Both the position numbers and the translations under genes were made by a program. From Rhodospirillaceae bacterium (lineage in GTDB: Bacteria; Pseudomonadota; Alphaproteobacteria; UBA8366), in the NCBI GenBank assembly GCA_002722095.1, contig PBKG01000006.1, forward strand, positions 62,001 to 126,000: DNA of 64,000 nt, written 5' to 3'. The notes under the pieces are model-generated. The model made no database searches. It saw only the letters and a list, made by a program, of their open reading frames with translations, and had not been told where the DNA came from. Each line of letters begins with the position of its first letter. The first letter of the stretch is position 1. This document shows positions 37,410-47,190 of this stretch, one piece after another.

Positions 37410-38330
37410 ATGCCGTTTCGTATCGCCTTCATGGGTTCGCCGGATTTCGCAGTGGGCCCGTTGCGTGCCCTGCATGAGGCCGGCCACGAAGTCGCCGCTG
37501 TTTATTGCCAGCCGCCGCGACCGGCGGGCCGGGGGCAGAAGGAACGAAGATGCCCGGTGCACGACGCCGCACAGGCGTTGGACATACCGGTGTACACGCC
37601 GAAATCGTTCCGCGACCCTAGCGCTTGCGAAAGCTTTGCCGCGCTTGATCTCGAGGTTGCCGTGGTCGCCGCTTATGGCTTGATTCTTCCAAAGGCTGTG
37701 TTGGACGCACCGGAGCGGGGTTGCATCAATATCCACGCGTCGTTGCTGCCGCGATGGCGCGGCGCGGCACCAATTCAGCGCGCTATCCTCGCCGGCGATG
37801 ATGAAACAGGCATCACGATCATGCAGATGGACGAAGGTCTCGACACTGGCCCGATGCTATTGGCGAAATCTTCACCCATCACGGATAAAACCACCGGCGA
37901 AAGCCTTCACGATGCGCTTGCGGAAATCGGAGCCGCGGCAATCGTTGAGGCTTTGGACGGCTTAGAAAAGGGGACGATGACACCGACCCCTCAACCGGAA
38001 ACAGGGTCGACCTATGCCGATAAACTCGACCCCGCGGAATCGCGCCTCGATTGGGCGCGCCCAGCCATTGATCTGGAGCGGCAAGTCCGTGCCTTTACAC
38101 CATGGCCCGGCAGTTGGTTCGACCATGAGGGCGCGCGCATAAAAATCCTACAGGCAGCCTTGGATGAACGGAACGGCGCGCCGGGTGCGGTGCTCGACGA
38201 CGAACTCACGATTGCCTGCGGAGCGGGCAGTCTCCGGCTGCTTCGCCTACAACGCGCCGGCAAACGGGCGTTGGCAGCACAGGATTTTTTGCGCGGCACG
38301 CGCATCGCCGCCGGGATGCGGCTCACATGA
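37410..38330 (+). CDS. fmt: methionyl-tRNA formyltransferase
   Basis: A 306-residue enzyme that formylates initiator Met-t[25 protein letters not shown] is the N-terminal strand, [21 protein letters not shown] carries the catalytic Asn/His and the formyl-folate SLLP loop, and [17 protein letters not shown] has the Asp. A C-terminal OB-like domain (about 205-306) binds tRNA. It is 30 bp after def and overlaps truA by 4 bp. Confidence 0.95.
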   Translation: MPFRIAFMGSPDFAVGPLRALHEAGHEVAAVYCQPPRPAGRGQKERRCPVHDAAQALDIPVYTPKSFRDPSACESFAALDLEVAVVAAYGLILPKAVLDAPERGCINIHASLLPRWRGAAPIQRAILAGDDETGITIMQMDEGLDTGPMLLAKSSPITDKTTGESLHDALAEIGAAAIVEALDGLEKGTMTPTPQPETGSTYADKLDPAESRLDWARPAIDLERQVRAFTPWPGSWFDHEGARIKILQAALDERNGAPGAVLDDELTIACGAGSLRLLRLQRAGKRALAAQDFLRGTRIAAGMRLT

Positions 38331-39067
38331 CGACGCGCTGGAAAATCGTCATCGAATATGACGGCGGTCCCTTCGTAGGCTGGCAACGTCAGGCCAACGG
38401 CGCATCGGTGCAGGAATCTATCGAGACCGCGATCGAAAACTTTGCTCAGACACGCGTGACCTTGCATGGTGCCGGTCGCACGGATTCCGGCGTCCACGCT
38501 TTGGCCCAGGTCGCCCATTTCGACCTTGATAAAGACGTCACGCGAGATTCGGTGCGTGACGGACTTAATTTTCACCTGAAACCGTCGCCCATATCGATTC
38601 TAAGCGCCGAGGAGGCGGCACCGGACTTTAATGCCCGCATCTCAGCAACCTGCCGACATTACCGCTATCGCATTTTGAACCGGCGTGCGCCGCCCAGCTT
38701 GCGTGCAGATCGGGTTTGGCATGTGCCGTCATTGCTCGATACCGCAGCTATGGCAAATGCGGCAGAGGCGCTTGTGGGCAAGCATGATTTTACAAGTTTC
38801 CGGGCACTTGCGTGCCAAGCCGACTCTCCGGTCAAGACGTTGGATCGGCTTGCGGTATTGAACCAGGAAGACGAAATTCTCATTGAAGCTGACGCACGGT
38901 CCTTTTTGCATCATCAGGTGCGGAATTTCGTGGGCACACTGAAACTGGTCGGCGAAGGCAAATGGGACAGGTCCCGGGTGGAAAAAGCGCTGGCGGCGAA
39001 GGATCGCGCGGCGGCCGGGCCAACGGCTCCGGCCAATGGGCTCTATCTGGTGTCAGTGGATTATTGA
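38327..39067 (+). CDS. truA: tRNA pseudouridine synthase TruA
   Basis: A 246-residue pseudouridine synthase acting on positions 38-40 of the anticodon arm. [20 protein letters not shown] opens the protein, the catalytic Asp is in [18 protein letters not shown] (about residue 50), and HDFTSFRA and [15 protein letters not shown] follow. It overlaps fmt (ATGA) and completes def-fmt-truA. Confidence 0.95.
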   Translation: MTTRWKIVIEYDGGPFVGWQRQANGASVQESIETAIENFAQTRVTLHGAGRTDSGVHALAQVAHFDLDKDVTRDSVRDGLNFHLKPSPISILSAEEAAPDFNARISATCRHYRYRILNRRAPPSLRADRVWHVPSLLDTAAMANAAEALVGKHDFTSFRALACQADSPVKTLDRLAVLNQEDEILIEADARSFLHHQVRNFVGTLKLVGEGKWDRSRVEKALAAKDRAAAGPTAPANGLYLVSVDY

Positions 39068-39069
39068 CC

Positions 39070-39648
39070 CTACCCCAACCGCATCAGCGTCATCCCGAGC
39101 GCGAACTTTACGATAAAGAATTCCGAGAGCGAGATCATGAATGCCTTGCGCCCCCGGAAGCCCCAAACGCTCGTGACGATGAACATGTGATAAATCAGGA
39201 TCAGCCCATAACTGCAGAGGTTGATGAACGCGCCGGCAGCAGGTTCCACATCCAACACAAGCACCAAAAGACCGGTCGCCAGCAAGATCGCCATCTGATA
39301 CGGCACCGACCAGTTATACGCCGCGATATAGGCGGCCATATCCGGACCCTTGCCATGCAAGGGCGCGATGATGGTGATGACAACGGGCCAAATCAATCGA
39401 CTGATCCCATAGGCCAATAGGAAGACCAGCAAATAATGAGGCCATCCCACCTCGAAACGAGTGGGGTGCGGGAAAAGTACAAAAACCAAAATGTAAAACG
39501 GAAATGCCAGTAACGGTCCGGTGAAAGAAAGCCATACGCCGCGCACCGACCGATCAAATAGATGAACCGCACCGGGCTTCCTAAGCAGGAACCGCCATCC
39601 CGCAATCAGCCCTTGGAAGATCGTCTCTTGTGCGGTCCTTGCCGTCAT
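39070..39648 (-). CDS. integral membrane protein of unknown function next to dapE
   Basis: The 192-residue product has about four or five membrane helices: around residues 38-60, 70-90 (YLLVFLLAYGISRLIWPVV), 115-132 (MAILLATGLLVLVLDV), 138-158 and 170-188. I do not recognise a family. Its start overlaps the dapE stop by 4 bp, so it is almost certainly made from the dapD-dapE message. It converges with truA. A role in lysine/diaminopimelate metabolism or transport would be guesswork. Confidence 0.7.
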   Translation of the reverse strand: MTARTAQETIFQGLIAGWRFLLRKPGAVHLFDRSVRGVWLSFTGPLLAFPFYILVFVLFPHPTRFEVGWPHYLLVFLLAYGISRLIWPVVITIIAPLHGKGPDMAAYIAAYNWSVPYQMAILLATGLLVLVLDVEPAAGAFINLCSYGLILIYHMFIVTSVWGFRGRKAFMISLSEFFIVKFALGMTLMRLG

Positions 39649-40799
39649 TGGCTGTCGCGGAAATAGCCCTCCAATATCGCCCGGTAGATGCCCGCCAAGG
39701 CGTTGATATCGTCGACCTTACACCGCTCATCGACCTTGTGCATGGTTTGTCCGACGAGACCGAATTCGCAAACCGGACAGTAATCCTTAATGAAACGCGC
39801 ATCCGAGGTGCCACCTGTGGTGCTCATTTCCGGCCGTTCGCCGGTGACCTCTTCGACACAATCGGCGACCAGATTACTCAGCCTGCCCGGAGGGAAGATG
39901 AAGGACTCGCCGCTCACGCGAATCGAAATTTCATAATTTTCCGCACCGCCTGCCGCCAGGTCGAGTTTCTCTTTAATCCAGCTCTTGAGAGTGTCGGAGC
40001 TGTGCATATCGTTGAACCGAATATTGAACCGCGCCTCCGCGCTGCCGGGGATAACATTTTCGGTGGGATTGCCGATATCGATCGTGGTGATCTGCAAGCT
40101 TGATGCCTGGAAGTAGTCGTTGCCGTCATCCAGCGGCTCCGCGAGCAACGCGTTCATCATCCTCACCAACCGGTGCGACGCACTATCGGCGAGGTGGGGA
40201 TAGGCAACGTGACCCTGCTGACCATGCACGGTGACGATGGAGTTCATCGAGCCGCGTCGGCCAATTTTCATCATTTCGCCAAATCGGGTTGGATTTGTCG
40301 GCTCGCCGACGACGCAATCGTCGAGCGTTTCACCCTCGTTTTCAAGCCATTGCAGGACCTTCCGGGTGCCATTGATGGCCGGACCTTCTTCATCGCCGGT
40401 AATCAGAAAACTAATGGACCCCGGCAAACCGCCCGCAGCAATCAAATCACCGGCGGCGGCGGTAAAAGCGCCGATCGCGGTCTTCATATCGACCGCGCCA
40501 CGACCGTACAAAACACCGTCCTTTATTTCCGCTGCGAAGGGGTCGAACGTCCATTCGCCTAATTCGCCTGGTGGAACCACATCGGTGTGACCGGCGAAGC
40601 AGAAGTTTGGGCCGGCATCGCCATAGCGGGCGTAAAGGTTGTCGACGTCAGGCGTCCCCTCTTCGGAAAACGGCAACCGTTGGCAATTGAATCCGAGATC
40701 TTCAAGCGTCTGTTGCAGGAGATCGAGCGCACCACCCTCTTCCGGTGTCACGCTCGGACAGCGGATCAATTCACGGGAAAACTCGACCGCATCGACCAT
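39645..40799 (-). CDS. dapE: succinyl-diaminopimelate desuccinylase
   Basis: A 384-residue zinc hydrolase of the M20 family in the succinylase branch of lysine and peptidoglycan precursor synthesis. Metal ligands are visible in CFAGHTDVVPPG (His, about residue 70), LYGRGAVDMKTAIGAF (Asp), TGDEEGPAINGT (catalytic Glu and metal Glu) and STTGGTSDARFI. It is 6 bp after dapD and overlaps the membrane-protein gene by 4 bp. Confidence 0.93.
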   Translation of the reverse strand: MVDAVEFSRELIRCPSVTPEEGGALDLLQQTLEDLGFNCQRLPFSEEGTPDVDNLYARYGDAGPNFCFAGHTDVVPPGELGEWTFDPFAAEIKDGVLYGRGAVDMKTAIGAFTAAAGDLIAAGGLPGSISFLITGDEEGPAINGTRKVLQWLENEGETLDDCVVGEPTNPTRFGEMMKIGRRGSMNSIVTVHGQQGHVAYPHLADSASHRLVRMMNALLAEPLDDGNDYFQASSLQITTIDIGNPTENVIPGSAEARFNIRFNDMHSSDTLKSWIKEKLDLAAGGAENYEISIRVSGESFIFPPGRLSNLVADCVEEVTGERPEMSTTGGTSDARFIKDYCPVCEFGLVGQTMHKVDERCKVDDINALAGIYRAILEGYFRDSQ

Positions 40800-40805
40800 G
40801 AAAGA

Positions 40806-41648
40806 TTAATCGCGCAACAACTCGTTGATAGAGGTTTTGGACCGCGTTCCTTCATCGACTGTCTTCAGGATCACCGCGCAATAGAGATTGGGGCCCGGCG
40901 AACCGTCGGGGAGCGGGTCACCTGCATGGCTGCCCGGCACAACCACCGAATATGCCGGCACTCGGCCACGCGTCACTTCGCCGGTCTCGCGATTGATGAT
41001 TTTGGTCGACTGGCCAATGAAAACCCCCATCGAGAGCACCGACCCCTCCTCGACGATAACACCCTCGACCACTTCCGAGCGCGCGCCAATAAAACAGTTG
41101 TCCTCGACAATTACTGGATCGGCCTGCAACGGTTCCAGAACACCGCCGATACCCGCACCGCCGGAAATATGTACGTTCTTGCCGATTTGGGCGCAGGAGC
41201 CCACGGTCGCCCAAGTATCGACCATGGTACCGGAGTCCACATAAGCACCGAGATTGACGAACGACGGCATCAGGACCACACCCGGCGCGATATAAGCCGA
41301 TCGTCTGACGACCGCGGTCGGAACACTCCGAAAGGCGGCCTTCTCGAAATCGGCTTCGGTCCAGCCCTTGGTTTTAGCCGGAACTTTGTCCCACCAGGCA
41401 GAGCCGTCAGGCCCGCCCGATTGCGCCCACATGTCATAAATCCGAAACGACAGGAGCACCGCCTTTTTAAGCCACTGATTGACTTGCCAACCGTCCGCTC
41501 CCTTTTCGGCAACTCGAGCCTGACCTGAATCCATCAGATCGAGCGCGCCTTCGATCGCATCTCTGACTTCTCCCTTGGTCTCGGGCGTAATCGCGTCGCG
41601 GTCGTCCCAAGCGGCGTCGACCGCGTTTTGTAAATCTGCGTGGCTCAT
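40806..41648 (-). CDS. dapD: 2,3,4,5-tetrahydropyridine-2,6-dicarboxylate N-succinyltransferase
   Basis: A 280-residue enzyme with an N-terminal helical part and a left-handed beta-helix of hexapeptide repeats (about residues 105-235: [21 protein letters not shown], then [21 protein letters not shown]). It adds succinyl from succinyl-CoA to tetrahydrodipicolinate. The ATG at 41648 gives the usual MSHADLQ start; the longer frame from 41762 is not supported. Starts the dapD-dapE operon. Confidence 0.93.
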   Translation of the reverse strand: MSHADLQNAVDAAWDDRDAITPETKGEVRDAIEGALDLMDSGQARVAEKGADGWQVNQWLKKAVLLSFRIYDMWAQSGGPDGSAWWDKVPAKTKGWTEADFEKAAFRSVPTAVVRRSAYIAPGVVLMPSFVNLGAYVDSGTMVDTWATVGSCAQIGKNVHISGGAGIGGVLEPLQADPVIVEDNCFIGARSEVVEGVIVEEGSVLSMGVFIGQSTKIINRETGEVTRGRVPAYSVVVPGSHAGDPLPDGSPGPNLYCAVILKTVDEGTRSKTSINELLRD

Positions 41649-41730
41649 GAAATTTCCCTGTCTTCTGAGTGTTATATGCGTTGTCGCTGACGCCAGCGCG
41701 GGCCGATCCTGTTGAACTTGCGGCCCCAAG

Positions 41731-42414
41731 TCAAGCCGCGCCCTCGCCGAGTGACTTAACAAGTTCGTCCAACCATTCGGTCAAATCCTCAACCCGATGG
41801 TCCACATAGTCGGTACCGTCAGCGTCTTCCGACCATCGATGATCGGTCTCGATCAGCACCGTCGCCATTCCGAGCGCTTTCGCCGGCTCCAAATTACGCG
41901 CCACATCCTCGACCATCACCGAGCAGGTCGGTTCAATATCATGTTTCGCCACCAGGGCATGGTAGGCGGTGATGTCGGGCTTTGGCAGAAATTCGGCAGC
42001 GACAATATCGAATACATCGTCGAAGTGATGGCTGATCCCAAGGCGCGCCATAATCCGTTCCGCGTGCGCCACGGAGCCATTGGTGTAGACCAGTTTTCGG
42101 CCCGGCAATTTCGATAATGCCCGCTCCATGGTCGGGTTGGGATCGATCACCGAAACGTCGATATCGTGTACGTAGTCGAGAAAGGCGTCGGGCTCCATAT
42201 CGTGATTTTTCATTAAGCCGTTCAATGTCGTCCCGTAATCGCGGAAATAGCGCTTTTGCAGTTTGAAGGCCTCGTCCTCGTCGATATCGAAATACTCGGC
42301 GATAAAGGCCCGCATGCGAATATCCACCTGGTAGAAAAGATTGCAGCCAGGCGGATAAAGCGTGTTGTCGAGATCGAATATCCAATGGTCGGCGGTGGCA
42401 AGTGAAGGCAACAT
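41731..42414 (-). CDS. HAD-family pyrimidine 5'-nucleotidase
   Basis: A 227-residue HAD phosphatase. Motif I is [12 protein letters not shown] at residue 12, motif II is LVYTNGS near residue 108, motif III/IV includes [13 protein letters not shown] and [29 protein letters not shown] is typical of the SDT1/pyrimidine 5'-nucleotidase group often found beside argB/dapD in alphaproteobacteria. It lies 82 bp upstream of dapD on the same strand. Confidence 0.82.
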   Translation of the reverse strand: MLPSLATADHWIFDLDNTLYPPGCNLFYQVDIRMRAFIAEYFDIDEDEAFKLQKRYFRDYGTTLNGLMKNHDMEPDAFLDYVHDIDVSVIDPNPTMERALSKLPGRKLVYTNGSVAHAERIMARLGISHHFDDVFDIVAAEFLPKPDITAYHALVAKHDIEPTCSVMVEDVARNLEPAKALGMATVLIETDHRWSEDADGTDYVDHRVEDLTEWLDELVKSLGEGAA

Positions 42415-42550
42415 ACGGCTCTCTCGGCTGAAAATTAGCCGGCACTCTATATCACGGCAATCCAGCGGTCACAGCGAGAAATCTCGCGTCCGACGAGTCC
42501 CAGCCTCACAAAACCCTTGAATCGAAGCGAAATGCTGGCTTTGTTAGGCG

Positions 42551-44266
42551 ATGGAGCAGGGTAATCAGACCGAAATTAAGATGGCAAAAGCCGAACTGAC
42601 GCAATCTCCCGGCGCGAGGGCCGGGCTGTCCGCCAGTACCGCGCTTGCCCGGTATCCGGGCCCGGTGCTGGTTTTGACGGAGGCAAAGACGTTCGAAGCG
42701 CTCAACGCAGAAGGCGAAGCGCTTGCGGAGGCGCTCGCGAAACCGTTCGGTGGCGCAATTGCATCTGTGCTGGTTGAACTTGCCACTACCACGGAAGCGA
42801 CCGGCGAGGCGGTTTCGGAAAAGATTTCGATGCCGGCAGAAGCGGAAAATCCCGGCCAATGGCTGGACGCCATATTGGTCCCCCAATCGGACGGCGAGAC
42901 CTTGATTCTCTGCCGGGATATCACGCTTGACGTCAACGTCCGCTCGGCACTGGTTGAATCGCGCCAGCGCTACAAGGATTTGGTCGAAGTTGCCGGTGAT
43001 TTTGCCTGGGAAACCGATGTTGCCGGTGTCTTTACCTTTATTTCCGCCGAAGAAGCGCTCGGCTTCAACGCCAAAGAACTGATTGGCGTAAATCCCGAGA
43101 CCCTGCTCGCGCATCCCGCGGTATCGACAGCGCTTCCATTTCAGCCCGACGACGTAGTTCTCAACGAAGAGTTATGGCTCAACCATGCAGACGGACATCC
43201 GCTTTGCATCATGGTTTCCGCGCTGCCGCTCTATGATGGGCTCGGCCGACGTGTCGGGTCACGCGGAATGTGTCGAGATATATCCGTGCAGCGTCTTCGT
43301 GACGACATCCTGTCGCGAAGCCGTATGCGAGACCGGGTGGTGTCCTATATCGTCGATACCTTCCGATCCAAAGAGCGGCCCGAAGACATGTTGCACACCG
43401 CTGTCACCTCTATTGGTCGGGCACTAGAAATCCAAGGCTGTGACATTTACATCCGCACCTCGGACGGTGAGTTGAGTCGTGCCGACGGATTCGGATCCGC
43501 AGCCGGCGAGCACGATTGGACCCAAAACGTGCTCGATCATATCGAGGACGAAACCACCTTCGAAGGCGAACTCGACGGCTATAAGGTATTGGCAACGACC
43601 ACGGAGTTCCATCACCGCGGTAACGGGGCACTGATTCTATTGCGGCCGCCCGAAGAACCATGGACAGAAGAGGATCGTGCGTTAGTGGAAGCGCTGCGCG
43701 AGCCGCTCGGCAGCGCGCTTGCGCATATCACCGAACAGCGAAAGCTCGAAGAGCTGTCACGCATCGACGAGCTCACCGGATTGCTAAACCGGCGTGCCTT
43801 CAACGACGACCTTGACGCCCGTATCGGCCGTTCGGTGCGCCGGGGGCGGTCTGGGGCGTTGATTTATGTGGATCTCGATAATTTCAAACAGGTCAACGAT
43901 ACCCACGGCCACGAAACGGGAGACGAAGTGTTGAAGACCCTGGCCGGAATTCTCCACCAAAGCATCCGAGAATACGACCTAGCCGCTCGGCTCGGCGGCG
44001 ACGAATTCGCCGTTTGGCTTGACGATACCGATCAGACCATCGCGCTCGGGCGCGGCAAAAACATTGTCTCCGCGTGCAATGATTTAAAAGAGTTTAGCGG
44101 CAGTGAAGATGAACCGTTAGGTGTTTCGGTCGGTATTGCGGTCTATAGCCCCACAAGCGAAGAAACCTTGGAAGGGCTCGTTGCCCGCGCCGATCAAGCG
44201 ATGTACGAGGCCAAACGCGGCGGCAAAGGTCAGGCCACCATCGCCAAGCCGGCGAAATCGGAATAG
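42551..44266 (+). CDS. PAS/GAF-GGDEF diguanylate cyclase
   Basis: A 571-residue cytoplasmic signalling protein. An Ala-rich N-terminal part (1-130) is followed by a PAS domain (about 138-260, YKDLVEVAGDFAWETDVAGVF), a GAF-like region (about 275-400) and a GGDEF domain (about 400-565). The active site LGGDEF is intact, and an RxxD inhibitory site (REYD) lies five residues before it, so feedback by c-di-GMP is likely. DLDNFKQVNDTHGH carries the metal-binding Asp. No EAL domain or membrane segment is seen. It is 24 bp upstream of the DUF2336 gene and probably co-transcribed. Confidence 0.88.
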   Translation: MEQGNQTEIKMAKAELTQSPGARAGLSASTALARYPGPVLVLTEAKTFEALNAEGEALAEALAKPFGGAIASVLVELATTTEATGEAVSEKISMPAEAENPGQWLDAILVPQSDGETLILCRDITLDVNVRSALVESRQRYKDLVEVAGDFAWETDVAGVFTFISAEEALGFNAKELIGVNPETLLAHPAVSTALPFQPDDVVLNEELWLNHADGHPLCIMVSALPLYDGLGRRVGSRGMCRDISVQRLRDDILSRSRMRDRVVSYIVDTFRSKERPEDMLHTAVTSIGRALEIQGCDIYIRTSDGELSRADGFGSAAGEHDWTQNVLDHIEDETTFEGELDGYKVLATTTEFHHRGNGALILLRPPEEPWTEEDRALVEALREPLGSALAHITEQRKLEELSRIDELTGLLNRRAFNDDLDARIGRSVRRGRSGALIYVDLDNFKQVNDTHGHETGDEVLKTLAGILHQSIREYDLAARLGGDEFAVWLDDTDQTIALGRGKNIVSACNDLKEFSGSEDEPLGVSVGIAVYSPTSEETLEGLVARADQAMYEAKRGGKGQATIAKPAKSE

Positions 44267-44289
44267 AAGGTTCCGAAAGGCGAGACCCT

Positions 44290-45552
44290 ATGTCCTCTAG
44301 CGACAAACCCACCGACAACAAGGCCAAAGCCTATGAGGCGGCCAAGAAGCTCTCGGGAGCAAAAGGCCTCAAAGCACGCCTGGCATTGGCGGGAAACGAA
44401 GATACCAACCCGGAAATACTTTCCTTCCTAGCCACAGATCCCGATCCCGGCGTACGCCGGGAAGCCGCACGGAACGAAGCGACACCGGGCGCAACGGATT
44501 TAGTTCTCGCCGGAGATGCGGATGAAACCGTGCGCGTCGATCTTGCACGCAAGATCGCTCGCCTCACGCCGGAACTCTCGGCGGAGCAACGCGGCACACT
44601 CTATAATTTGACAGTCGAAATTCTTGAAGTCCTGGTGCGGGACCAGATCGTTCAAGTGCGCACAATCCTATCCGACGCGTTGAAAGACGTCGCGGAAGCG
44701 CCGCCTTCGATAATCCGCCAACTCGCCCTCGACCGGGAAATCGACGTCAGTGGTCCGGTACTGGAGTTCTCGCCGGTGTTGAACGACCAGGATTTGATCG
44801 AAATCATCAATAGTGCGCCGGTGCAAGGTGCTTTAGCCGCGATATCGCGCCGCAACGGGATCGAGACGCCTGTGACCGACGCTATCGCTGGTACAGGCGA
44901 TCGCCGAGCCATCGCGGAAATGTTGGCGAACCGTAGTGCACAGATTCGCGAACAAACGTTGGATGAAATTATCGATTCCGCCCCATCGGTCGAGATTTGG
45001 CATGCACCGCTGGTACACCGACCGGGCCTGCCGGTCGGTGCCGCACGCAAAATCGCTGGGTTCATCGCCGATAATCTTTTGACCGAGCTTCGCGACCGAC
45101 GCGATCTTAGTGCCGATGCCATCGCCGCCGTCGCTCAAGTAGTCGAAGATAAACTTGGCGATCAATCCGAGACGCCATCGCAAGAAAAGGACGACCCGTC
45201 CTTTGCAGCACGTCGAGTGCGGGCAATGATAGAGCGTGGCGACCTCAATGAGTCCGAGGTGTTCGACGCGTTACAGAATGGCGATCCAACTTTTACCATT
45301 GCCGCCCTCGCGATCCGAGCAGAGCTGCCTGAAGCCCTGGTGCATCACGCCCTGCGTCTTCGAAGCGCCAAAGGCATTGTCGCCATCGCTCACAAGGCCG
45401 GATTCAGCATGCACCTCGCCACCGCCCTACAGCTACAACTGGCCGGCATTCCACCAAAGGCAATTCTTAAGCCTGACAGTGACGGCGGATTTCCGCTCGA
45501 TAATGAAAGCATGGAATGGCAATTGGAATTTCTTGCCGGTAGTCAGAGGTAA
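44290..45552 (+). CDS. DUF2336 domain protein
   Basis: A 420-residue soluble, mostly alpha-helical protein. The N-terminal half has HEAT-like helical pairs (ILSFLATDPDPGVRREAARNEA) followed by a DUF2336 region (about 60-330), a family common in Rhodospirillales and Rhizobiales without a known biochemical role. The C-terminal part (about 330-420) has VVHHALRL-like helices in a changed form (EALVHHALRLRSAKGIVAI). It follows the GGDEF gene by 24 bp and converges with argB. Participation in c-di-GMP signalling is inference from that neighbour. Confidence 0.75.
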   Translation: MSSSDKPTDNKAKAYEAAKKLSGAKGLKARLALAGNEDTNPEILSFLATDPDPGVRREAARNEATPGATDLVLAGDADETVRVDLARKIARLTPELSAEQRGTLYNLTVEILEVLVRDQIVQVRTILSDALKDVAEAPPSIIRQLALDREIDVSGPVLEFSPVLNDQDLIEIINSAPVQGALAAISRRNGIETPVTDAIAGTGDRRAIAEMLANRSAQIREQTLDEIIDSAPSVEIWHAPLVHRPGLPVGAARKIAGFIADNLLTELRDRRDLSADAIAAVAQVVEDKLGDQSETPSQEKDDPSFAARRVRAMIERGDLNESEVFDALQNGDPTFTIAALAIRAELPEALVHHALRLRSAKGIVAIAHKAGFSMHLATALQLQLAGIPPKAILKPDSDGGFPLDNESMEWQLEFLAGSQR

Positions 45553-45562
45553 ACGAGAGGGA

Positions 45563-46465
45563 TTAAGCGCGTATCAGCGTGCCCGAACCATGCTCGGTAA
45601 AGATTTCGAGCAGCACCCCATGGGGTACGCGCCCGTCGATGATGACAGCACCTTCGGCACCATCCTCAATCGCCTGAATGCAGGTTTCGAGTTTCGGAAT
45701 CATCCCTCCGGAAATGGTACCGTCCTTCATTAACGACCGTGCTTCATCAAGGGTGAGTTCCGAAATTAGCTTTCCACTCTTGTCCAGTACGCCTTCGACA
45801 TCGGTCAGCAAAAGGAGCCGGGTTGCATCGACCCCGGCGGCCACCGCGCCTGCAACCGTATCGGCGTTTATGTTAAAGGTTTGGCCCTCTCCGTCGGAGC
45901 CGAGCGGCGCAATCACCGGGATAATCTCGGTCTCCTGCAGGGCATCGAGAATATAGGGATCGATTACAGTCGGCTCACCGACGAAACCGAGGTCGACCAC
46001 TTTCTCGATGTTGGAATCCGGATCGATCGTTGTGCGGCTGGCCTTTTCGACCGTGATCAAGCCACCGTCCTTACCGGAAATACCGATCGCGGTGCCCCCG
46101 GCACTATTGATGTCGGCGACGATCTGCTTGTTGATCTGACCCGACAGGACCATTTCGACGATCTCCACCGTCGCTGCATCGGTTACTCGTAGCCCGTCGA
46201 TGAATTCGCTTTTGATTTTCAGGCGTTCGAGCATGGCGCCAATCTGCGGGCCGCCACCATGCACCACGACCGGATAGATTCCGACCTGCTGCAACAGTAC
46301 GATGTCATGGGCGAACCCGGCGGCGAGTTTTGCGTCGCCCATCGCGTGACCGCCGTATTTGATGACGAAAGTCTTGCCCGCATAGCGGCGCATATAAGGC
46401 AGTGCTTCGGTCAGAATCCCTGCCTTTTCAAGCCATTCGGCGCGCCGTTTCGCTTTGTCCGCCAT
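45563..46465 (-). CDS. argB: acetylglutamate kinase
   Basis: A 300-residue amino-acid kinase that phosphorylates N-acetylglutamate in arginine synthesis. [12 protein letters not shown] near residue 33 is the ATP-phosphate loop, [14 protein letters not shown] the substrate loop, and [14 protein letters not shown] near residue 195 the nucleotide-binding segment. The N-terminal helix (about 1-25) is of the kind found in arginine-sensitive hexameric forms, so arginine feedback is likely. It is 36 bp downstream of engB. Confidence 0.95.
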   Translation of the reverse strand: MADKAKRRAEWLEKAGILTEALPYMRRYAGKTFVIKYGGHAMGDAKLAAGFAHDIVLLQQVGIYPVVVHGGGPQIGAMLERLKIKSEFIDGLRVTDAATVEIVEMVLSGQINKQIVADINSAGGTAIGISGKDGGLITVEKASRTTIDPDSNIEKVVDLGFVGEPTVIDPYILDALQETEIIPVIAPLGSDGEGQTFNINADTVAGAVAAGVDATRLLLLTDVEGVLDKSGKLISELTLDEARSLMKDGTISGGMIPKLETCIQAIEDGAEGAVIIDGRVPHGVLLEIFTEHGSGTLIRA

Positions 46466-46501
46466 CTCGAAAATCCATATCCAGCAATGAGGCGGCGGAC
46501 T

Positions 46502-47170
46502 TTACCCTAAAGGCGTGGCTGGGGCTAGATCAGCTAAATCAGCCAAGTCGGCGCGCAATTGCTCGATTCCCGTCCCTTTTTGCGCGCTCGTGAGATGGAC
46601 CTGGGGCATCGCCGCCGGATGGTTTTTCAATTCGTTCTCGATATCCGCATGGAGTGCTTGTTGCGCGTCGGCTTTGACCTTGTCCGTCTTTGTGAGCACG
46701 ATCTGATAGACAACGGCCGCCTGATCGAGTTCGCGCATCAGAGTTCGATCGCTATTCTTCAAACCGTGCCGGCCGTCCACAAGGACGCAGAGACGGCGCA
46801 AATTAGCTCTTCCCTTTAGATAGAGGTGGATGAGCTCGGTCCACTCGGCGATGGATGCCTTGGACGCTCGCGCATAGCCGTAACCCGGCAAATCGACCAG
46901 CATCAATCGAGCCCCCAAATCGAAAAAATTGATCTGTTGCGTCCGCCCCGGGGTATTGGATGTACGCGCAAGGGACTTGCGCCCCGTAAGCGCGTTAATC
47001 AGGCTCGATTTTCCAACATTGGAGCGACCCGCGAAGGCGAGCTCGGGTAAATTCGGCGGCGGCAATTGATCCAACCGCGCCGCGCCGGTAACGAACTCGC
47101 AGCGTTGAGCGAATAGGTGGCGACCCGCCTCGATCTGGGCCGCGCCCGTTTGGTCGTCGGAGCCGTCCAT
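46502..47170 (-). CDS. engB: ribosome biogenesis GTP-binding protein YihA/YsxC (EngB)
   Basis: A 222-residue GTPase needed for large-subunit assembly. G1 is AFAGRSNVGKSSLINALTG (about residue 45), G3 is LVDLPGYGYA, and G4 is VLTKTDK near residue 160. The TRP motif TSNTPGRTQQINFF is the switch I region. I start at 47170; the longer frame reads back into yidC. It is 20 bp after yidC. Confidence 0.93.
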   Translation of the reverse strand: MDGSDDQTGAAQIEAGRHLFAQRCEFVTGAARLDQLPPPNLPELAFAGRSNVGKSSLINALTGRKSLARTSNTPGRTQQINFFDLGARLMLVDLPGYGYARASKASIAEWTELIHLYLKGRANLRRLCVLVDGRHGLKNSDRTLMRELDQAAVVYQIVLTKTDKVKADAQQALHADIENELKNHPAAMPQVHLTSAQKGTGIEQLRADLADLADLAPATPLG

Positions 47171-47190
47171 CGTCGCTTTTGCAGCATCCC

